A stretch of 64,000 nucleotides of DNA from JBJXGV01 sp046160485 (GCA_046160485.1 JBJXGV010000027.1:66420-130419); one strand, 5' to 3'. Shown: positions 49,942 through 59,446, counted from the first letter of the stretch. Notes: generated by a model from the sequence alone, not told the origin. Numbers and translations: made by a program.

Positions 49942-51168
49942 CTAGTAGTCCCTCCGATGCATTCCGACGTTCAGAATGAGCCCGATGCCGAAAAGCGTCG
50001 TCGCGAGGGACGTTCCACCGTACGAAATCAGCGGCAACGGAATTCCCGTGACCGGCAGCATTCCGAGAGTCATGCCGATATTGACGACCACCTGAAACGC
50101 GATGAGGGCCGTGATTCCGAGCACGAGAATGCTGCCGAACCGATTCTTCGTGTGCGCGGCGATGCCGACCGCGCGCGAAATCAAGACACCAAATAACACG
50201 AGTATGGTGGCGCACCCCAGGAGCCCGAGCTCCTCGCCCACAACCGAATAGATGAAATCCGTGTGCTGTTCGGGCAAGAACGACAGCCCCTTCTGCGTTC
50301 CCTCCATGAACCCTTTGCCAGCGACGCCGCCGGAGCCGATCGCGACCTTCGATTGAATGATTTGATACGCGGAGCCGAGCGTGTCGTGCGGATTCACGAA
50401 GGAGAGGATACGCCCTTTCTGGTACGGCTTGAGCTGATTCCACAAAATCGGCCGCGCGATGCCGGCGCCGAGATTGATGATGAGGACGATCGCCAGAACC
50501 GTGAGATTGCGCTCGCGCCCGTACACCAAGAGCGCCGTCAGCGCGATCAAGTAGAGGACAAACGGCAGCAGGTGGAGCGACGCGAGAACCGCGAAGAGCG
50601 GCGACACCATGAAAAAGAGCGTCAGGACGGGGACGCCGCTCCAATAGAGCACCGGCAGGAGTACGCCCGCGAGCGTGAGCGAAGTGCCGAGATCCGGTTC
50701 CTTCAGGATCAGTATGAGCGGCACGAACGTGAGAACGGTCGGAATCGCCAGAGTGATAAAGGATGATCGCCTCGTCTTCACGCCGGAGAAATAGCGTGCG
50801 AGCACGAAGATGACGCTGAATTTGGCGACCTCGGAGGGCTGGAACTGGAGCGGCCCGAGGAGGATCCAGCGTTCGCGAACGAGCGGCGTTCCCTGCGCCG
50901 CGAGCACGAAGAGCAGAAGAAGAATGCCGAGCACGTACGCGGGGTACGCGAGCGCATCGAAGGATTTGTACGGGATCGCGAGCGCCGCGGCGAGGCCGCC
51001 GAGGCCGATGATCGCCCACGAGATCTGCTTCAGATGAAGACGTGGCATCGCGCCCGCACTCGTCTGCCCCGCCGAGTAGACCATAACTATTCCAATCGCT
51101 AGCAGGCCGAGGAGCGAGAAGAACAAGACGCGATCGAAGTCTCGAGGGAAAATTCCGCGCGGTTTCAT
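49942..51168 (-). CDS. rodA: Rod shape-determining protein RodA (SEDS glycosyltransferase)
   Basis: RodA polymerises lipid II glycan strands for side-wall growth with PBP2. The 408 residues contain ten helices with IGIVMVYSAGQTSAG early and WAIIGLGGLAAALAIPYK. The catalytic loop region includes ERWILLGPLQFQPSEVAKFS and GFMEGTQKGLSFLPEQHTDF. The C-terminal PVTGIPLPLISYGGTSL is the SEDS signature. The start overlaps the mrdA stop by 4 nt (ATGA), and lgt follows. Confidence 0.96.
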   Translation of the reverse strand: MKPRGIFPRDFDRVLFFSLLGLLAIGIVMVYSAGQTSAGAMPRLHLKQISWAIIGLGGLAAALAIPYKSFDALAYPAYVLGILLLLFVLAAQGTPLVRERWILLGPLQFQPSEVAKFSVIFVLARYFSGVKTRRSSFITLAIPTVLTFVPLILILKEPDLGTSLTLAGVLLPVLYWSGVPVLTLFFMVSPLFAVLASLHLLPFVLYLIALTALLVYGRERNLTVLAIVLIINLGAGIARPILWNQLKPYQKGRILSFVNPHDTLGSAYQIIQSKVAIGSGGVAGKGFMEGTQKGLSFLPEQHTDFIYSVVGEELGLLGCATILVLFGVLISRAVGIAAHTKNRFGSILVLGITALIAFQVVVNIGMTLGMLPVTGIPLPLISYGGTSLATTLFGIGLILNVGMHRRDY

Positions 51169-52985
51169 TCGGGAACTCCGGTGAGTGCGCGCTCCGCCGG
51201 GATCTCGCGAGCTTGCGTTTCCAAAGCCACGGTCTCGCCGAAGTGGGCCTCGAAAACGCGCTTCGCGATCGGCGCGGCAGTGGCGCCGCCGTGCCCGCCT
51301 TGCTCGATCATCACGGCAACGACGATCTCGGGCGCGTCAGCCGGCGCGTATGCCACGAACCACGCGTGCTCCGTGCCGTGCGGATTCTGCGCCGTGCCCG
51401 TCTTGCCCGCGACGGCGATCTCCGGAAGCTTCGAGCCCTTCCCCGTGCCGCGCTCGACAACCTGCGTGAGCGCCTCGCGCAAGACCTGAAGCGTCGATGA
51501 CGAAAGCGGGATCGCGCGCGAGCGTTCGCGGAACGATTCCACCGGGCGGCCATCCCAAGTTTCGACATGATCGAGAACGTGCGGTACGAAGTACGTTCCG
51601 CGCGTGCCAAGAGCGCCATAGAAAGCTGCGAGCTGCAGCGGCGTCGCCAGCATCTCGCCCTGGCCGATCGCGATGTTCAAGAGCACTCCCGGCCCCCATC
51701 CCGATTTCCCGAGGCGTTTGTCGTAGTACTCGGGCGTCGGCATGAGACCTTTGATCTCCTGCGGCAGATCGATGCCGGTGGCGCTTCCAAACCCGCACCC
51801 GCGCCCGACCTCGGCGAAACGCGTGAGATTCAGTCGTTCTCCGATCTGATAAAAGTAGGTGTTACACGAGTGGACGATCGCGTCCTGGAGCGCGAGCTGC
51901 CCGTGGCCCGCGGACTCCCAGCATCCGAAGAATCGCTTCCCGAACTGGTAGCCGCCGAAGCACGAGCGAAAGACCGTGCCCGGCGTAATGACACGACCCT
52001 CGAGCGCGGCCCCGGCGGTGACGAGTTTGAATGTCGAGCCCGGCGAGTATCCGCATTGGAGCGCTCGGTTGAGAAGGGGATGCGCCGGGTCTTGGTTGAG
52101 GCGCGCCCAATCGGCGCCCGAGATCCCTCCGCAGAAGAGGTTGGGGTCGAAGCCGGGGTGCGAGGCGAGCGCCAGAATTCCGCCGGTCCATGGGTCGAGC
52201 GCGACCACAACGCCCGCCGGGTGTCCGGATAGCGCGGAATCGGCCGCGGACTGCAAACGCCAGTCGATCGTCAGAACGAGCGAGTTCCCGGGTTGCGCCT
52301 GATCCGCGCCGATTTCTTCGAATTGCCGGCCGACTGCGTCCTCGAGGATGTAGCGCTTCCCGTCGACGCCGCGCAGCATCTGCTCGTACGATTTCTCGAC
52401 ACCGCTGCGACCGATCTCGTCGCCCGAGCGATACCCGTCCGCGGCCTTCTTTTCGATCTCGTCCTGAGTGACCTCGCCGACGTAGCCGAGTAGATGGCAG
52501 CCCATCTCTCCGAACGGATACTCGCGGACCGGCTCCGAGACGACGACAACCCCCGGATACTCGAGGCGGCTCTCTTCGATCCGAGCGATCGTGGCGAGGT
52601 CGACGTCGCGCTTCACACGAGCCTCGTCGTAGGGATTCGCCGAGCCCTGCCGTATCGCGGCCTCGATCTGCTCACTCGTCAGCCCGAGGAGCGCGGCAAG
52701 CCGGCCGGTGACCTCGGGATGTCCTTTGATCTTGGAAGGAATCACCGCGACGGAGAACGATGGCCGGTTCGTGACGAGCACCGCGCCGTCCTTGTCGTGT
52801 ATCAGCCCGCGAAGCGCCTTGATGCGCTCGGGGCGAACGCGGTTCGCACGCGACTGGCTCTCCCAGTAGTCGCCGCGAAGCACCTGCAAGTGGACAAGCC
52901 GCCCGGCCAGCACCAGCAAGAGCAAGATGAAGACGGCAGTAAGCCGGACGCCCCGATCTTTGCGATCACCATCGTCGTGCGACAC
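51165..52985 (-). CDS. mrdA: Penicillin-binding protein 2 (peptidoglycan transpeptidase)
   Basis: Class B PBP that cross-links the glycan strands made by RodA in the elongasome. The 606 residues have one N-terminal membrane helix (LTAVFILLLLVLAGRLVHLQ) and a dimerisation/pedestal domain (ALRGLIHDKDGAVLVTN). The transpeptidase domain has S317-T-F-K (YSPGSTFKLVTAG), HSCN as the SxN motif, and KTG in VAGKTGTAQNPHG. It overlaps mreD by 20 nt and rodA by 4 nt. Confidence 0.96.
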   Translation of the reverse strand: MSHDDGDRKDRGVRLTAVFILLLLVLAGRLVHLQVLRGDYWESQSRANRVRPERIKALRGLIHDKDGAVLVTNRPSFSVAVIPSKIKGHPEVTGRLAALLGLTSEQIEAAIRQGSANPYDEARVKRDVDLATIARIEESRLEYPGVVVVSEPVREYPFGEMGCHLLGYVGEVTQDEIEKKAADGYRSGDEIGRSGVEKSYEQMLRGVDGKRYILEDAVGRQFEEIGADQAQPGNSLVLTIDWRLQSAADSALSGHPAGVVVALDPWTGGILALASHPGFDPNLFCGGISGADWARLNQDPAHPLLNRALQCGYSPGSTFKLVTAGAALEGRVITPGTVFRSCFGGYQFGKRFFGCWESAGHGQLALQDAIVHSCNTYFYQIGERLNLTRFAEVGRGCGFGSATGIDLPQEIKGLMPTPEYYDKRLGKSGWGPGVLLNIAIGQGEMLATPLQLAAFYGALGTRGTYFVPHVLDHVETWDGRPVESFRERSRAIPLSSSTLQVLREALTQVVERGTGKGSKLPEIAVAGKTGTAQNPHGTEHAWFVAYAPADAPEIVVAVMIEQGGHGGATAAPIAKRVFEAHFGETVALETQAREIPAERALTGVPE

Positions 52986-53469
52986 GCGGTGACGGGCCTC
53001 CCAGTATCGGCTTGAGGTGTTTCTTCAATGCTGCGAAGAGCAGGGGTCCCGCGACCGCAGTCGCGATGGCGTTCGGTACGGCCATCACGACCAAGGCGCG
53101 TGCGAAGCGCCAGCCGAGTCCGAAGTCGGCCACCAGTATGGCCGCATTCACGCAGAGCGCAAGCGGCAGAAAGAAGACGAACTCGACCGCGACGCTCGCG
53201 CGGAGGGACTGCCGCCAAGCGTGCGCGGCAACCCAGCCGGCCGACGCGTAGAGCGCCGGGTAGAGTGACCAGCTCGCGGCGGACGCGAGGCCCGCGAGCG
53301 AGCCGACGAGCGCGCCGGCGATCAGCGCACGGCGCGGCTCGAAGAAACGGCTCGCGTAGACGGTCAGAATCAGCAACGGATCAGGAAGGACTCCGGCGAC
53401 GCGAACCGACTCGAGCACCGCCGTCTTCAGAACGACGAGTAATATCGCGAGCACCGCGACGACAATCAT
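52966..53469 (-). CDS. mreD: Rod shape-determining protein MreD
   Basis: Small inner-membrane protein (167 residues, about five helices) of the elongasome. It begins with an LAILLVVLKTAVLESVRV helix, followed by ALIAGALVGSLAGLASAASW. Sequence conservation in MreD is low; the call is supported mostly by size, topology and position between mreC and mrdA, with overlaps of 4 and 20 nt. Confidence 0.93.
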   Translation of the reverse strand: MIVVAVLAILLVVLKTAVLESVRVAGVLPDPLLILTVYASRFFEPRRALIAGALVGSLAGLASAASWSLYPALYASAGWVAAHAWRQSLRASVAVEFVFFLPLALCVNAAILVADFGLGWRFARALVVMAVPNAIATAVAGPLLFAALKKHLKPILGGPSPRVARRW

Positions 53470-54290
53470 CGTGTCTCGCCCTCGAAGTACGCGGGACCGA
53501 GTGCGGCGCGATCCACTTCGCCCGTGATGACGAACACCTCTTCGAGATGCGAAAAGTTGACAAACGGCTCGACGTGAACGATTTGAAACAGCAGGCCCTG
53601 GCGATCGGAAACCTCCGTGACGCGCCCGATCAAGATGCCCTTGGGAAACACCTCACCCAGCCCCGACGTCACGACGAGATCTCCTGATTCGGCATCGGCA
53701 TGGTGGGGGACATCGAACATCTCCACGCCTTTCCCGGGATTCCACGCGAGAATTCCCGCCGTCCGGCTTCGCTGAATAAGAGTGCTCACGCGGAAGTCGG
53801 GATCCTCGATGACTTGAACGTACGCGGCGTCGCGATCGACCGAGATGAGCTTGCCGATGAGTCCGTCGTGATTGACGACCGGCATATTGACGCGAAGTCC
53901 GGCGCGTGCACCCTTGTTGAGCTTCAATCCTCGCGCGAACGGGCCGGCCTCGCGCGCAACGATCGACGCGGGGACGAGGCGGAACCCGCTCGCCGCCGAG
54001 AACTCGAGCATTCGCCGAAGCCGCGCATTCTCGAATCGAGCCTCGCGGAGCGTGAAGTTTTCGAACGCGAGGCGCGCCGCATCGCGGCGAAGACGCTCGT
54101 TCTCGGATCGAAGCCGCCCAACCGAACTCGCGTCGCGAAGCGCCCGCTGCGGCCCGGAAAAAACGAACCCCGCGACATCGCGAAGGATCGGGACGCGGAT
54201 CAGCGACCCGAGCAGAAACAGAAGCGCGAGCGCCGCAATGGCAACGCCGATTCGTTTTGGGAGGTTCCTTCGTTTGGATCGTGCGGACAC
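53466..54290 (-). CDS. mreC: Rod shape-determining protein MreC
   Basis: Periplasmic elongasome scaffold, 274 residues. A basic N-terminus and single membrane helix (VAIAALALLFLLGSLI, about 15-31) are followed by a coiled coil (LRSENERLRRDAARLAFENFT, ENARLRRML, split here at the linker). The beta-rich MreC domain then has VNHDGLIGKLISVDRDAAYV, RTAGILAWNPG, SGDLVVTSGLGEVFPKGILI and FVNFSHLEEVFV. It lies 25 nt after mreB and overlaps mreD by 4 nt. Confidence 0.96.
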   Translation of the reverse strand: MSARSKRRNLPKRIGVAIAALALLFLLGSLIRVPILRDVAGFVFSGPQRALRDASSVGRLRSENERLRRDAARLAFENFTLREARFENARLRRMLEFSAASGFRLVPASIVAREAGPFARGLKLNKGARAGLRVNMPVVNHDGLIGKLISVDRDAAYVQVIEDPDFRVSTLIQRSRTAGILAWNPGKGVEMFDVPHHADAESGDLVVTSGLGEVFPKGILIGRVTEVSDRQGLLFQIVHVEPFVNFSHLEEVFVITGEVDRAALGPAYFEGETR

Positions 54291-54315
54291 GCGTGTCGAC
54301 CGTGATCTCTCGCGC

Positions 54316-55344
54316 CTATCTCATCAGCACCTTCTGGTAGCGCTCGGGCTCGTCCAAGATCTTGCCCGTTCCGAGAACCACACACGTGAGGGGATCTTCG
54401 ACGACGTTGATCGGCAAGCCCGTTTCGTCCCGGAGGAGTTTGTCGAGCCCGCGAAGCAGAGAACCTCCGCCCGACATGACGATTCCGCGATCGACGATAT
54501 CAGCGGACAACTCCGGCGGCGTCTCTTCGAGCGACCGCTTTACAGCCTGCACGATGGCATCCGTCGGTTCTTTGAGTGCCGCGCGTACTTCATCCGAACG
54601 AATGACCATCGTCTTGGGAATGCCTGCGACAAGATCCCGCCCCTTGATCTCCATCTCCTCTTCGCCCGCGTCGAGCGGGAAGGCTGATCCGATGCGCATC
54701 TTGATGAGCTCAGCGGTCTGGTCGCCGATGAGGAGGTTGTAGCTTCGCTTCACGAATTGCACGATTGCCTCGTCCATCTTGTCGCCGCCGACGCGAATGG
54801 ACGTGGCCGTCACGATTCCCGAGAGCGCGATGACCGCGATTTCGGTCGTGCCGCCGCCGATGTCGATCACCATGTTGCCGGCGGGTTTCTCGACCGGAAG
54901 CCCGACGCCGATCGCCGCGGCAATCGGCTCGGCGACGAGGAACACCTCGCGGGCGCCCGCGTTCTCGGCGGAGTCGCGCACGGCACGCTTCTCGACTTCC
55001 GTGATGCCGGACGGCACGCAGATCATGATGCGCGGTCGTACGAAAAACTTGCGCTTCGTCACCTTGAGGATGAACTCGCGCAACATATTCTCAGTCGTTT
55101 CGAAGTCGGCGATGACGCCGTCTTTCATCGGACGAACCGCCTCGATTTCGCCCGGCGTACGCCCAAGCATCGCCTTCGCCTCGTTGCCGACGGCGATCAC
55201 ACGGCCGGTTGCCTTGTCGACGGCAGCGACGGATGGCTCGTTGAGAACGATGCCCTTTCCCTTGACGTAGATCAGGGTGTTCGCCGTTCCGAGATCGATC
55301 GAAATATCGTTCGTGAACCATCCCGCGATGGCATCAAGAAACAT
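54316..55344 (-). CDS. mreB: Rod shape-determining protein MreB (bacterial actin)
   Basis: Cytoplasmic actin-like filament protein that guides side-wall synthesis. It is 342 residues long, the normal length. It begins LFNDISIDLGTANTL-like (here WFTNDISIDLGTANTLIYVK, the phosphate-1 motif), then VLNEPSVAAVDK, MLGRTPG, the GGGTTEIAVIALSGIV phosphate-2 motif, and the SGGGSLLRGLDKLL adenosine motif near the end. GGGGGAG lies ahead of the ATG. It follows radC by 26 nt, so radC-mreBCD-mrdA-rodA is probably one transcript. Confidence 0.98.
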   Translation of the reverse strand: MFLDAIAGWFTNDISIDLGTANTLIYVKGKGIVLNEPSVAAVDKATGRVIAVGNEAKAMLGRTPGEIEAVRPMKDGVIADFETTENMLREFILKVTKRKFFVRPRIMICVPSGITEVEKRAVRDSAENAGAREVFLVAEPIAAAIGVGLPVEKPAGNMVIDIGGGTTEIAVIALSGIVTATSIRVGGDKMDEAIVQFVKRSYNLLIGDQTAELIKMRIGSAFPLDAGEEEMEIKGRDLVAGIPKTMVIRSDEVRAALKEPTDAIVQAVKRSLEETPPELSADIVDRGIVMSGGGSLLRGLDKLLRDETGLPINVVEDPLTCVVLGTGKILDEPERYQKVLMR

Positions 55345-55370
55345 CAGGACTCCCCCGGCTCTCTGGCGTG

Positions 55371-56063
55371 CTAGAGAACCCCGAGCTCCTTTAGGCTCTG
55401 ATATTGTCCGTTGCCGATAATGACGTGATCGAGAATGTCGATGCCGACGATTTCTCCGGCCTTTACGAATCGCCGGGTTATCGCGATGTCTTCCTGGCTT
55501 GGTGTCGGAACGCCGGTGGGGTGATTGTGCACGAGAATAATCGCCGCGGCGCTTTTCATGATGGCGGGTTTGAGACCCTCGCGTGGGTGAACGATCGATG
55601 CGTTCAGCGTGCCGACCGATATCGTCTCCACGGAGAGAACGCGGTTCTTGGAATTCAAGAGGATCTCGCGAAAGTGCTCGCGATCGAGCGTGCGCATTTC
55701 ATCCATGAGCAGACGGGCAACATCCTCGGGAGATCGAATCGTGGGCATTGGCTCCGCCGAATGGCTCACGACACGACGTCCAAACTCCGCCGCGGCTTTC
55801 ATGCGCGAGGCCTTCACCGAACCGACCCCCGCGACCTGCGAGAGCACGAGCGGCTCGGCCTCCGCTACCGCGCGAAGGCTACCGAACTGTCGGATGAGAT
55901 CAGAAGCGACATCGAGGGCGCTTGCGCCGTGCGCCCCCGTACCCAGAAGTAGTGCGAGAATCTCGGTGCCAGAGAGTGCGCGAACACCGAGGCGCAAGAG
56001 CCGCTCGCGCGGACGATCCTCCGCCGGCAACACCTCGACGAGCGTGCGCTCCTCTGCCTCCAC
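55371..56063 (-). CDS. radC: RadC family JAB1/MPN metalloprotein
   Basis: The GTG at 56063 (VEAEERTLVEVLPAEDRPRE, first residue Met in practice) gives 230 residues, the usual RadC length; another GTG at 56204 would add 47 atypical residues. A helix-hairpin-helix part (LSGTEILALLLGTG, LSQVAGVGSVKASRMKAA) precedes the JAMM metal site HNHPTGVPTPSQEDI, in the His-x-His-Pro...Ser-x-x-Asp layout. Despite the name a repair role is not confirmed. radC next to mreB is a common arrangement. A promoter-like site lies about 50 nt upstream. Confidence 0.93.
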   Translation of the reverse strand: MEAEERTLVEVLPAEDRPRERLLRLGVRALSGTEILALLLGTGAHGASALDVASDLIRQFGSLRAVAEAEPLVLSQVAGVGSVKASRMKAAAEFGRRVVSHSAEPMPTIRSPEDVARLLMDEMRTLDREHFREILLNSKNRVLSVETISVGTLNASIVHPREGLKPAIMKSAAAIILVHNHPTGVPTPSQEDIAITRRFVKAGEIVGIDILDHVIIGNGQYQSLKELGVL

Positions 56064-56110
56064 CCTTCCGCCCTTCCCCGCTTCCCTCTCGTAGCGCCTT
56101 TTCGCGTGGC

Positions 56111-56139
56111 AAGTTAGCAGAGCGATGTGGGCGTGGCAA
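56111..56139 (-). promoter_or_regulatory. Promoter of the radC-mreBCD-mrdA-rodA operon
   Basis: Minus strand: TTGCCA (56134-56139), 17 nt, TAACTT (56111-56116). It sits in the 168-nt gap between the GT-C gene and radC and gives a leader of about 40 nt to the GTG at 56063. Confidence 0.5.
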
Positions 56140-56231
56140 GCTGTTTGTCCGCCGTTCGATGTTGCGCTCTCGAAGATCCATCGGAACCGTCGGGACCGCC
56201 GCACGACACGACAATTCTTCTAGTTCCCGCG

Positions 56232-57842
56232 TCACTGCCACTTCTCCTTCGGGATCGGGAGAAACCGTTTCGGCCCCCAGCCCGATTCGGGGAGGCTCGT
56301 GCCTTCGCGCAGAACCAGCGCCTTCAGCGACCGACCATCGCCGAGCGGAAAGAAGAGCATCTCGTAGAGCTCATACAGCGCGGGATTCTTGACGAGCTGC
56401 ACCTCGGAACGTCGAGAAGGATGGATCATCTTGATCGTGTCGGCCTCATCGACCCAGACATTTCCGATAAGAATCATCTCCGGGCGCCGTGAAAGGACAT
56501 ACGCCCCGTCGCCTTTCTCGTGTCCGGCCTTTCGCGACCCCATCGAGACGGTCGGGGAGTGCGCGATGTGAGCGTCGTTGAGGCCGAGCATATCGATGGC
56601 CTTGCGCTCGGAGTAGTAGGGAACGGCGCCCGCGGGATTCAACGCGATCGTGATGTGTTCGGGCGTTCGGGCCTTCAGGAGATGTCCGACCTCGGCCATG
56701 AGTTTCGTAAAACTCGCGATGGAAGTTTCCTCCGCGCGGACATCGCGCCACGTTCCCGCGAGCATCGATGCGGCGAGGAGCGCAGCTAACGAGAGCGGGA
56801 GTGCGTTCAGAAGGCCGAGGCGGCGCGCTCCGTTTGTGCGAGTGCCACCCTGACCCAAGCTCTGGCTCGCAGCCGAGTCGGCGATGCGCGATTGCGGCGC
56901 CACGCGATCCGCGATCCGATGCAAGCCCGCGATCGCGAGCAGGCTGATCGTCGGCATCAGCGGAACGATGAACCGATGCGCGCCGAATGCGTCGCCACCG
57001 ACCGCCGCCACCGCCGCGATGCCTGAGGCGAGCGCGACGGTGAGGAAGCGCTCGGGTGACTTCAGCGCGCGGGGGAAGGCGAGGGTCGCGGCGAGCAAGA
57101 TTGCACCCGGATGAGCGAGATACCTCCAAACGTAATGGAGTCCGCGCAGAACCTGGTCGGCACTGGCTCCCACTTTGACGTAGTACGTATTCGGCAGCGG
57201 ATAGCCATAGTAGGCGAGACGAAATGCGAGATGAGGTACGAGCAGCGCGAGCGGAAGCGCGACGAGTGCGCCTGCGTGCCGCCAGCCGTGCCTTCGGAGA
57301 GCATCGGCGCTCGCCAGCGCGAGGAAGAGCAATCCGTCCGGGCGGGTTAGCGACGCGATCACGAGCAGGTGCACGCCGAACACGGACCACCTCACCGCCG
57401 GAGCGTACGCGCAAACGAAAAGCCCGGCGGTCAAGAACAGCGTGAAAAGAGACGTTTCCAACCCCTTCGCACTCCAGAACGCGAACGCCGGGTGCGCGGC
57501 AACGAGAACCGGAAGGAGTACGAGGGAAGCTCGAGCGTTTGGAATCAGCCGGATGGGGAGCGTAAGCGCGACGAGAAGGAGCGCGCCGGCGAGAATTCCG
57601 AACCACTCGGCGGCACTCGGCGTAGCGCCAGACAAAGAGAGCAAGAGCACCCAGAGGAAATCCGTGTACCCTTCAACCCTCTCGCCGGGATTCCATACAA
57701 GACCGTCGCCGTTCGCAAGGTGCCGCGCATACGTGAGCGAGATATACGCGTCGTCGATGAGTTCGGATCGAAACGATGCGACGAGCAGCGCGTACAACGC
57801 CAGCGCCACCGCCAGACTCGTGATGATCCAAATGCGTCGCAT
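56232..57842 (-). CDS. GT-C membrane glycosyltransferase, paralogue of the 29150-30724 protein
   Basis: The 536-residue protein has about ten helices. It shares the first-loop motif DDAYISLTYARHLANGDG, then VWNPGERVEGYTDFLWVLLL and the late motif AIDMLGLNDAHIAHSPT with the protein encoded at 29150-30724, so both belong to one family resembling AftB-type GT-C enzymes. The C-terminal soluble part contains LVKNPALYELYEMLFFPLGD. It follows the AP-superfamily lipoprotein gene by 51 nt, probably in the same transcript. Donor and acceptor are unknown. Confidence 0.85.
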   Translation of the reverse strand: MRRIWIITSLAVALALYALLVASFRSELIDDAYISLTYARHLANGDGLVWNPGERVEGYTDFLWVLLLSLSGATPSAAEWFGILAGALLLVALTLPIRLIPNARASLVLLPVLVAAHPAFAFWSAKGLETSLFTLFLTAGLFVCAYAPAVRWSVFGVHLLVIASLTRPDGLLFLALASADALRRHGWRHAGALVALPLALLVPHLAFRLAYYGYPLPNTYYVKVGASADQVLRGLHYVWRYLAHPGAILLAATLAFPRALKSPERFLTVALASGIAAVAAVGGDAFGAHRFIVPLMPTISLLAIAGLHRIADRVAPQSRIADSAASQSLGQGGTRTNGARRLGLLNALPLSLAALLAASMLAGTWRDVRAEETSIASFTKLMAEVGHLLKARTPEHITIALNPAGAVPYYSERKAIDMLGLNDAHIAHSPTVSMGSRKAGHEKGDGAYVLSRRPEMILIGNVWVDEADTIKMIHPSRRSEVQLVKNPALYELYEMLFFPLGDGRSLKALVLREGTSLPESGWGPKRFLPIPKEKWQ

Positions 57843-57893
57843 CGCCCGGATCGTGAAGGACGCCGGGATCGAAGTAAAGACGCTTCGTGGCTG

Positions 57894-59381
57894 CTACTTG
57901 ACGTACCCGAGCGCGCGCAGTGCTTCCGCAGTGGCCGCGTCGACAGAATCGGACGCGGCCGCCGAACCACGCGCGAGTGCGGTCCCCTGCGCCACGCGAT
58001 TCGCGAGTGCGGCCTTCATTCGGGCCGCGCGCTCAGGGTGTAGCGCGACGACGTTCGTCAGTTCCCAAGGGTCGGCGGCGAGGTCGTACAACTCTTCGAT
58101 GGCGACTCGGTAGCTGTGTCCATCGCGCCCGGTAAACACGTCATTGTCGATACGATAGTCGTCCGGATTCGAAACATACTTCCACCGAGAATCGCGCAAT
58201 CCGTAGATGACCCGGTCCCCGCCCGGCTTCTCTTCGGCCCACTCGATCAAGCTCTGGAACGAATCCGCCGGAGACTCGACCCCACCTAATGCCCCTTCGG
58301 ACTGGCGCGGCGACGAGCCGGTCTCACGAATCCAGTTGGCGCGCGACTCTCCCGGGACGACCTCGGACGACGCGCAACCGAGTAGGTCGAGGAGCGTCGC
58401 ACGTATGTCGGTGCTCGCCATCGGCACGTCGACGATCCCGCGCTGAACGACTCCTGGAAACGATATCAGCAACGGGACGTGGAGCGTCGGATGATAGATA
58501 GAACACGAGTGCCCAAAGTAGCGGTTACGTTCGAAGAGATCCTCGCCGTGATCGGCGATCACCAAAATCAGAGTCCTCTCCCGCAGCGAAAGAGAATCTA
58601 CGGCAGCGAGGATTTCCGCGACGTGCCCGTCGACGCCGTTGACTTGGCCGTCATAGAGCCCGATGAAGTGATTGACGAGCGTCGCTGGGACGGCCGTGGA
58701 ATCGATCGCCAGTTCCGCGAACTCCGAAAGGGTCGCGGCGGGCCCGGGCGGCAAGCCGCGACGATAGAGCGTGTCAAGCGGGCTCGCGGGCGCGTAGGGC
58801 ATGTGGGGATCAATCAGGTGAATCCACGCGAACCACGGTTGCGACTCACGCTCGGCCAGCCAGGAAACTCCGGCCCGAACAGCCTTTTCGTCCCACTTCC
58901 ACTGCGGAACGCCGAACATTCGACAGATGACAAGGCTGTCGATACCCGGGTGGGTCGCCTCGATCATGTTCGTGAGAAACGCCGCCGTCGCGTATCCGGA
59001 ATCCCGGAGGTCGGTCGCCAGCGTACGCCGCGACGACGCGAGCTTCTGCCCGTTCGTCCTCACGCCGTGCACGATTGGTTCCTCCCCCGTGAAAAGAGAG
59101 GTCAACGACGGCCACGTCTGCCCGCGCGGCACGATGACTTCCCGAAACAGCGCGCCCTCTGCGGCCAACTGATCAATTGTGGCGCTCGTTGGGCGAGGGT
59201 AGCCATAGCAGGAAAGACGGTCCGCTCGCAGCGTGTCGATACTGATCAGCAAGAGATTGGGCTGGACGTCGACGGTGCCCCCATGCGGTGCACACGAGAG
59301 CAGCAGCAATACTCCGAGCGACATCGCGCGCAGTCGTCCGCGCGGAATTACCTCGGGGGTATCTTTAGAAGAGGAGGCCAT
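57894..59381 (-). CDS. Sulfatase-like alkaline phosphatase superfamily lipoprotein
   Basis: From the ATG at 59381 the protein has 495 residues. It has a signal with the lipobox LLLLSC (Cys about 28) and the sulfatase-fold opening PNLLLISIDTLRADRLSCYG. HLIDPHMPY and LILVIADHGEDLFERNRYFGHS carry metal ligands, and a late LYDLAADPWELTNV follows as in sulfatases. The nucleophile region reads PRGQTWPSLTSLFTG. A Thr stands where sulfatases have the Cys/Ser that becomes formylglycine, and the following Arg is missing, so it is unlikely to be a true sulfatase. A phosphodiesterase, phosphonate or phospho-head-group enzyme is more likely. Upstream frame extension runs into the 5S gene and is rejected. 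Confidence 0.85.
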   Translation of the reverse strand: MASSSKDTPEVIPRGRLRAMSLGVLLLLSCAPHGGTVDVQPNLLLISIDTLRADRLSCYGYPRPTSATIDQLAAEGALFREVIVPRGQTWPSLTSLFTGEEPIVHGVRTNGQKLASSRRTLATDLRDSGYATAAFLTNMIEATHPGIDSLVICRMFGVPQWKWDEKAVRAGVSWLAERESQPWFAWIHLIDPHMPYAPASPLDTLYRRGLPPGPAATLSEFAELAIDSTAVPATLVNHFIGLYDGQVNGVDGHVAEILAAVDSLSLRERTLILVIADHGEDLFERNRYFGHSCSIYHPTLHVPLLISFPGVVQRGIVDVPMASTDIRATLLDLLGCASSEVVPGESRANWIRETGSSPRQSEGALGGVESPADSFQSLIEWAEEKPGGDRVIYGLRDSRWKYVSNPDDYRIDNDVFTGRDGHSYRVAIEELYDLAADPWELTNVVALHPERAARMKAALANRVAQGTALARGSAAASDSVDAATAEALRALGYVK

Positions 59382-59446
59382 TTGGAACAGCAAACATCGG
59401 TGCCTCGGGGCGCCAGGCGATCGCGGCGCCAGCGTGATCCCTGCGT

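Noticed and set aside
56104..56140. Two direct copies of GCGTGGCAAG 27 nt apart upstream of radC
   Set aside because: One copy overlaps the proposed -35 box; the repeat is short and could arise by chance.
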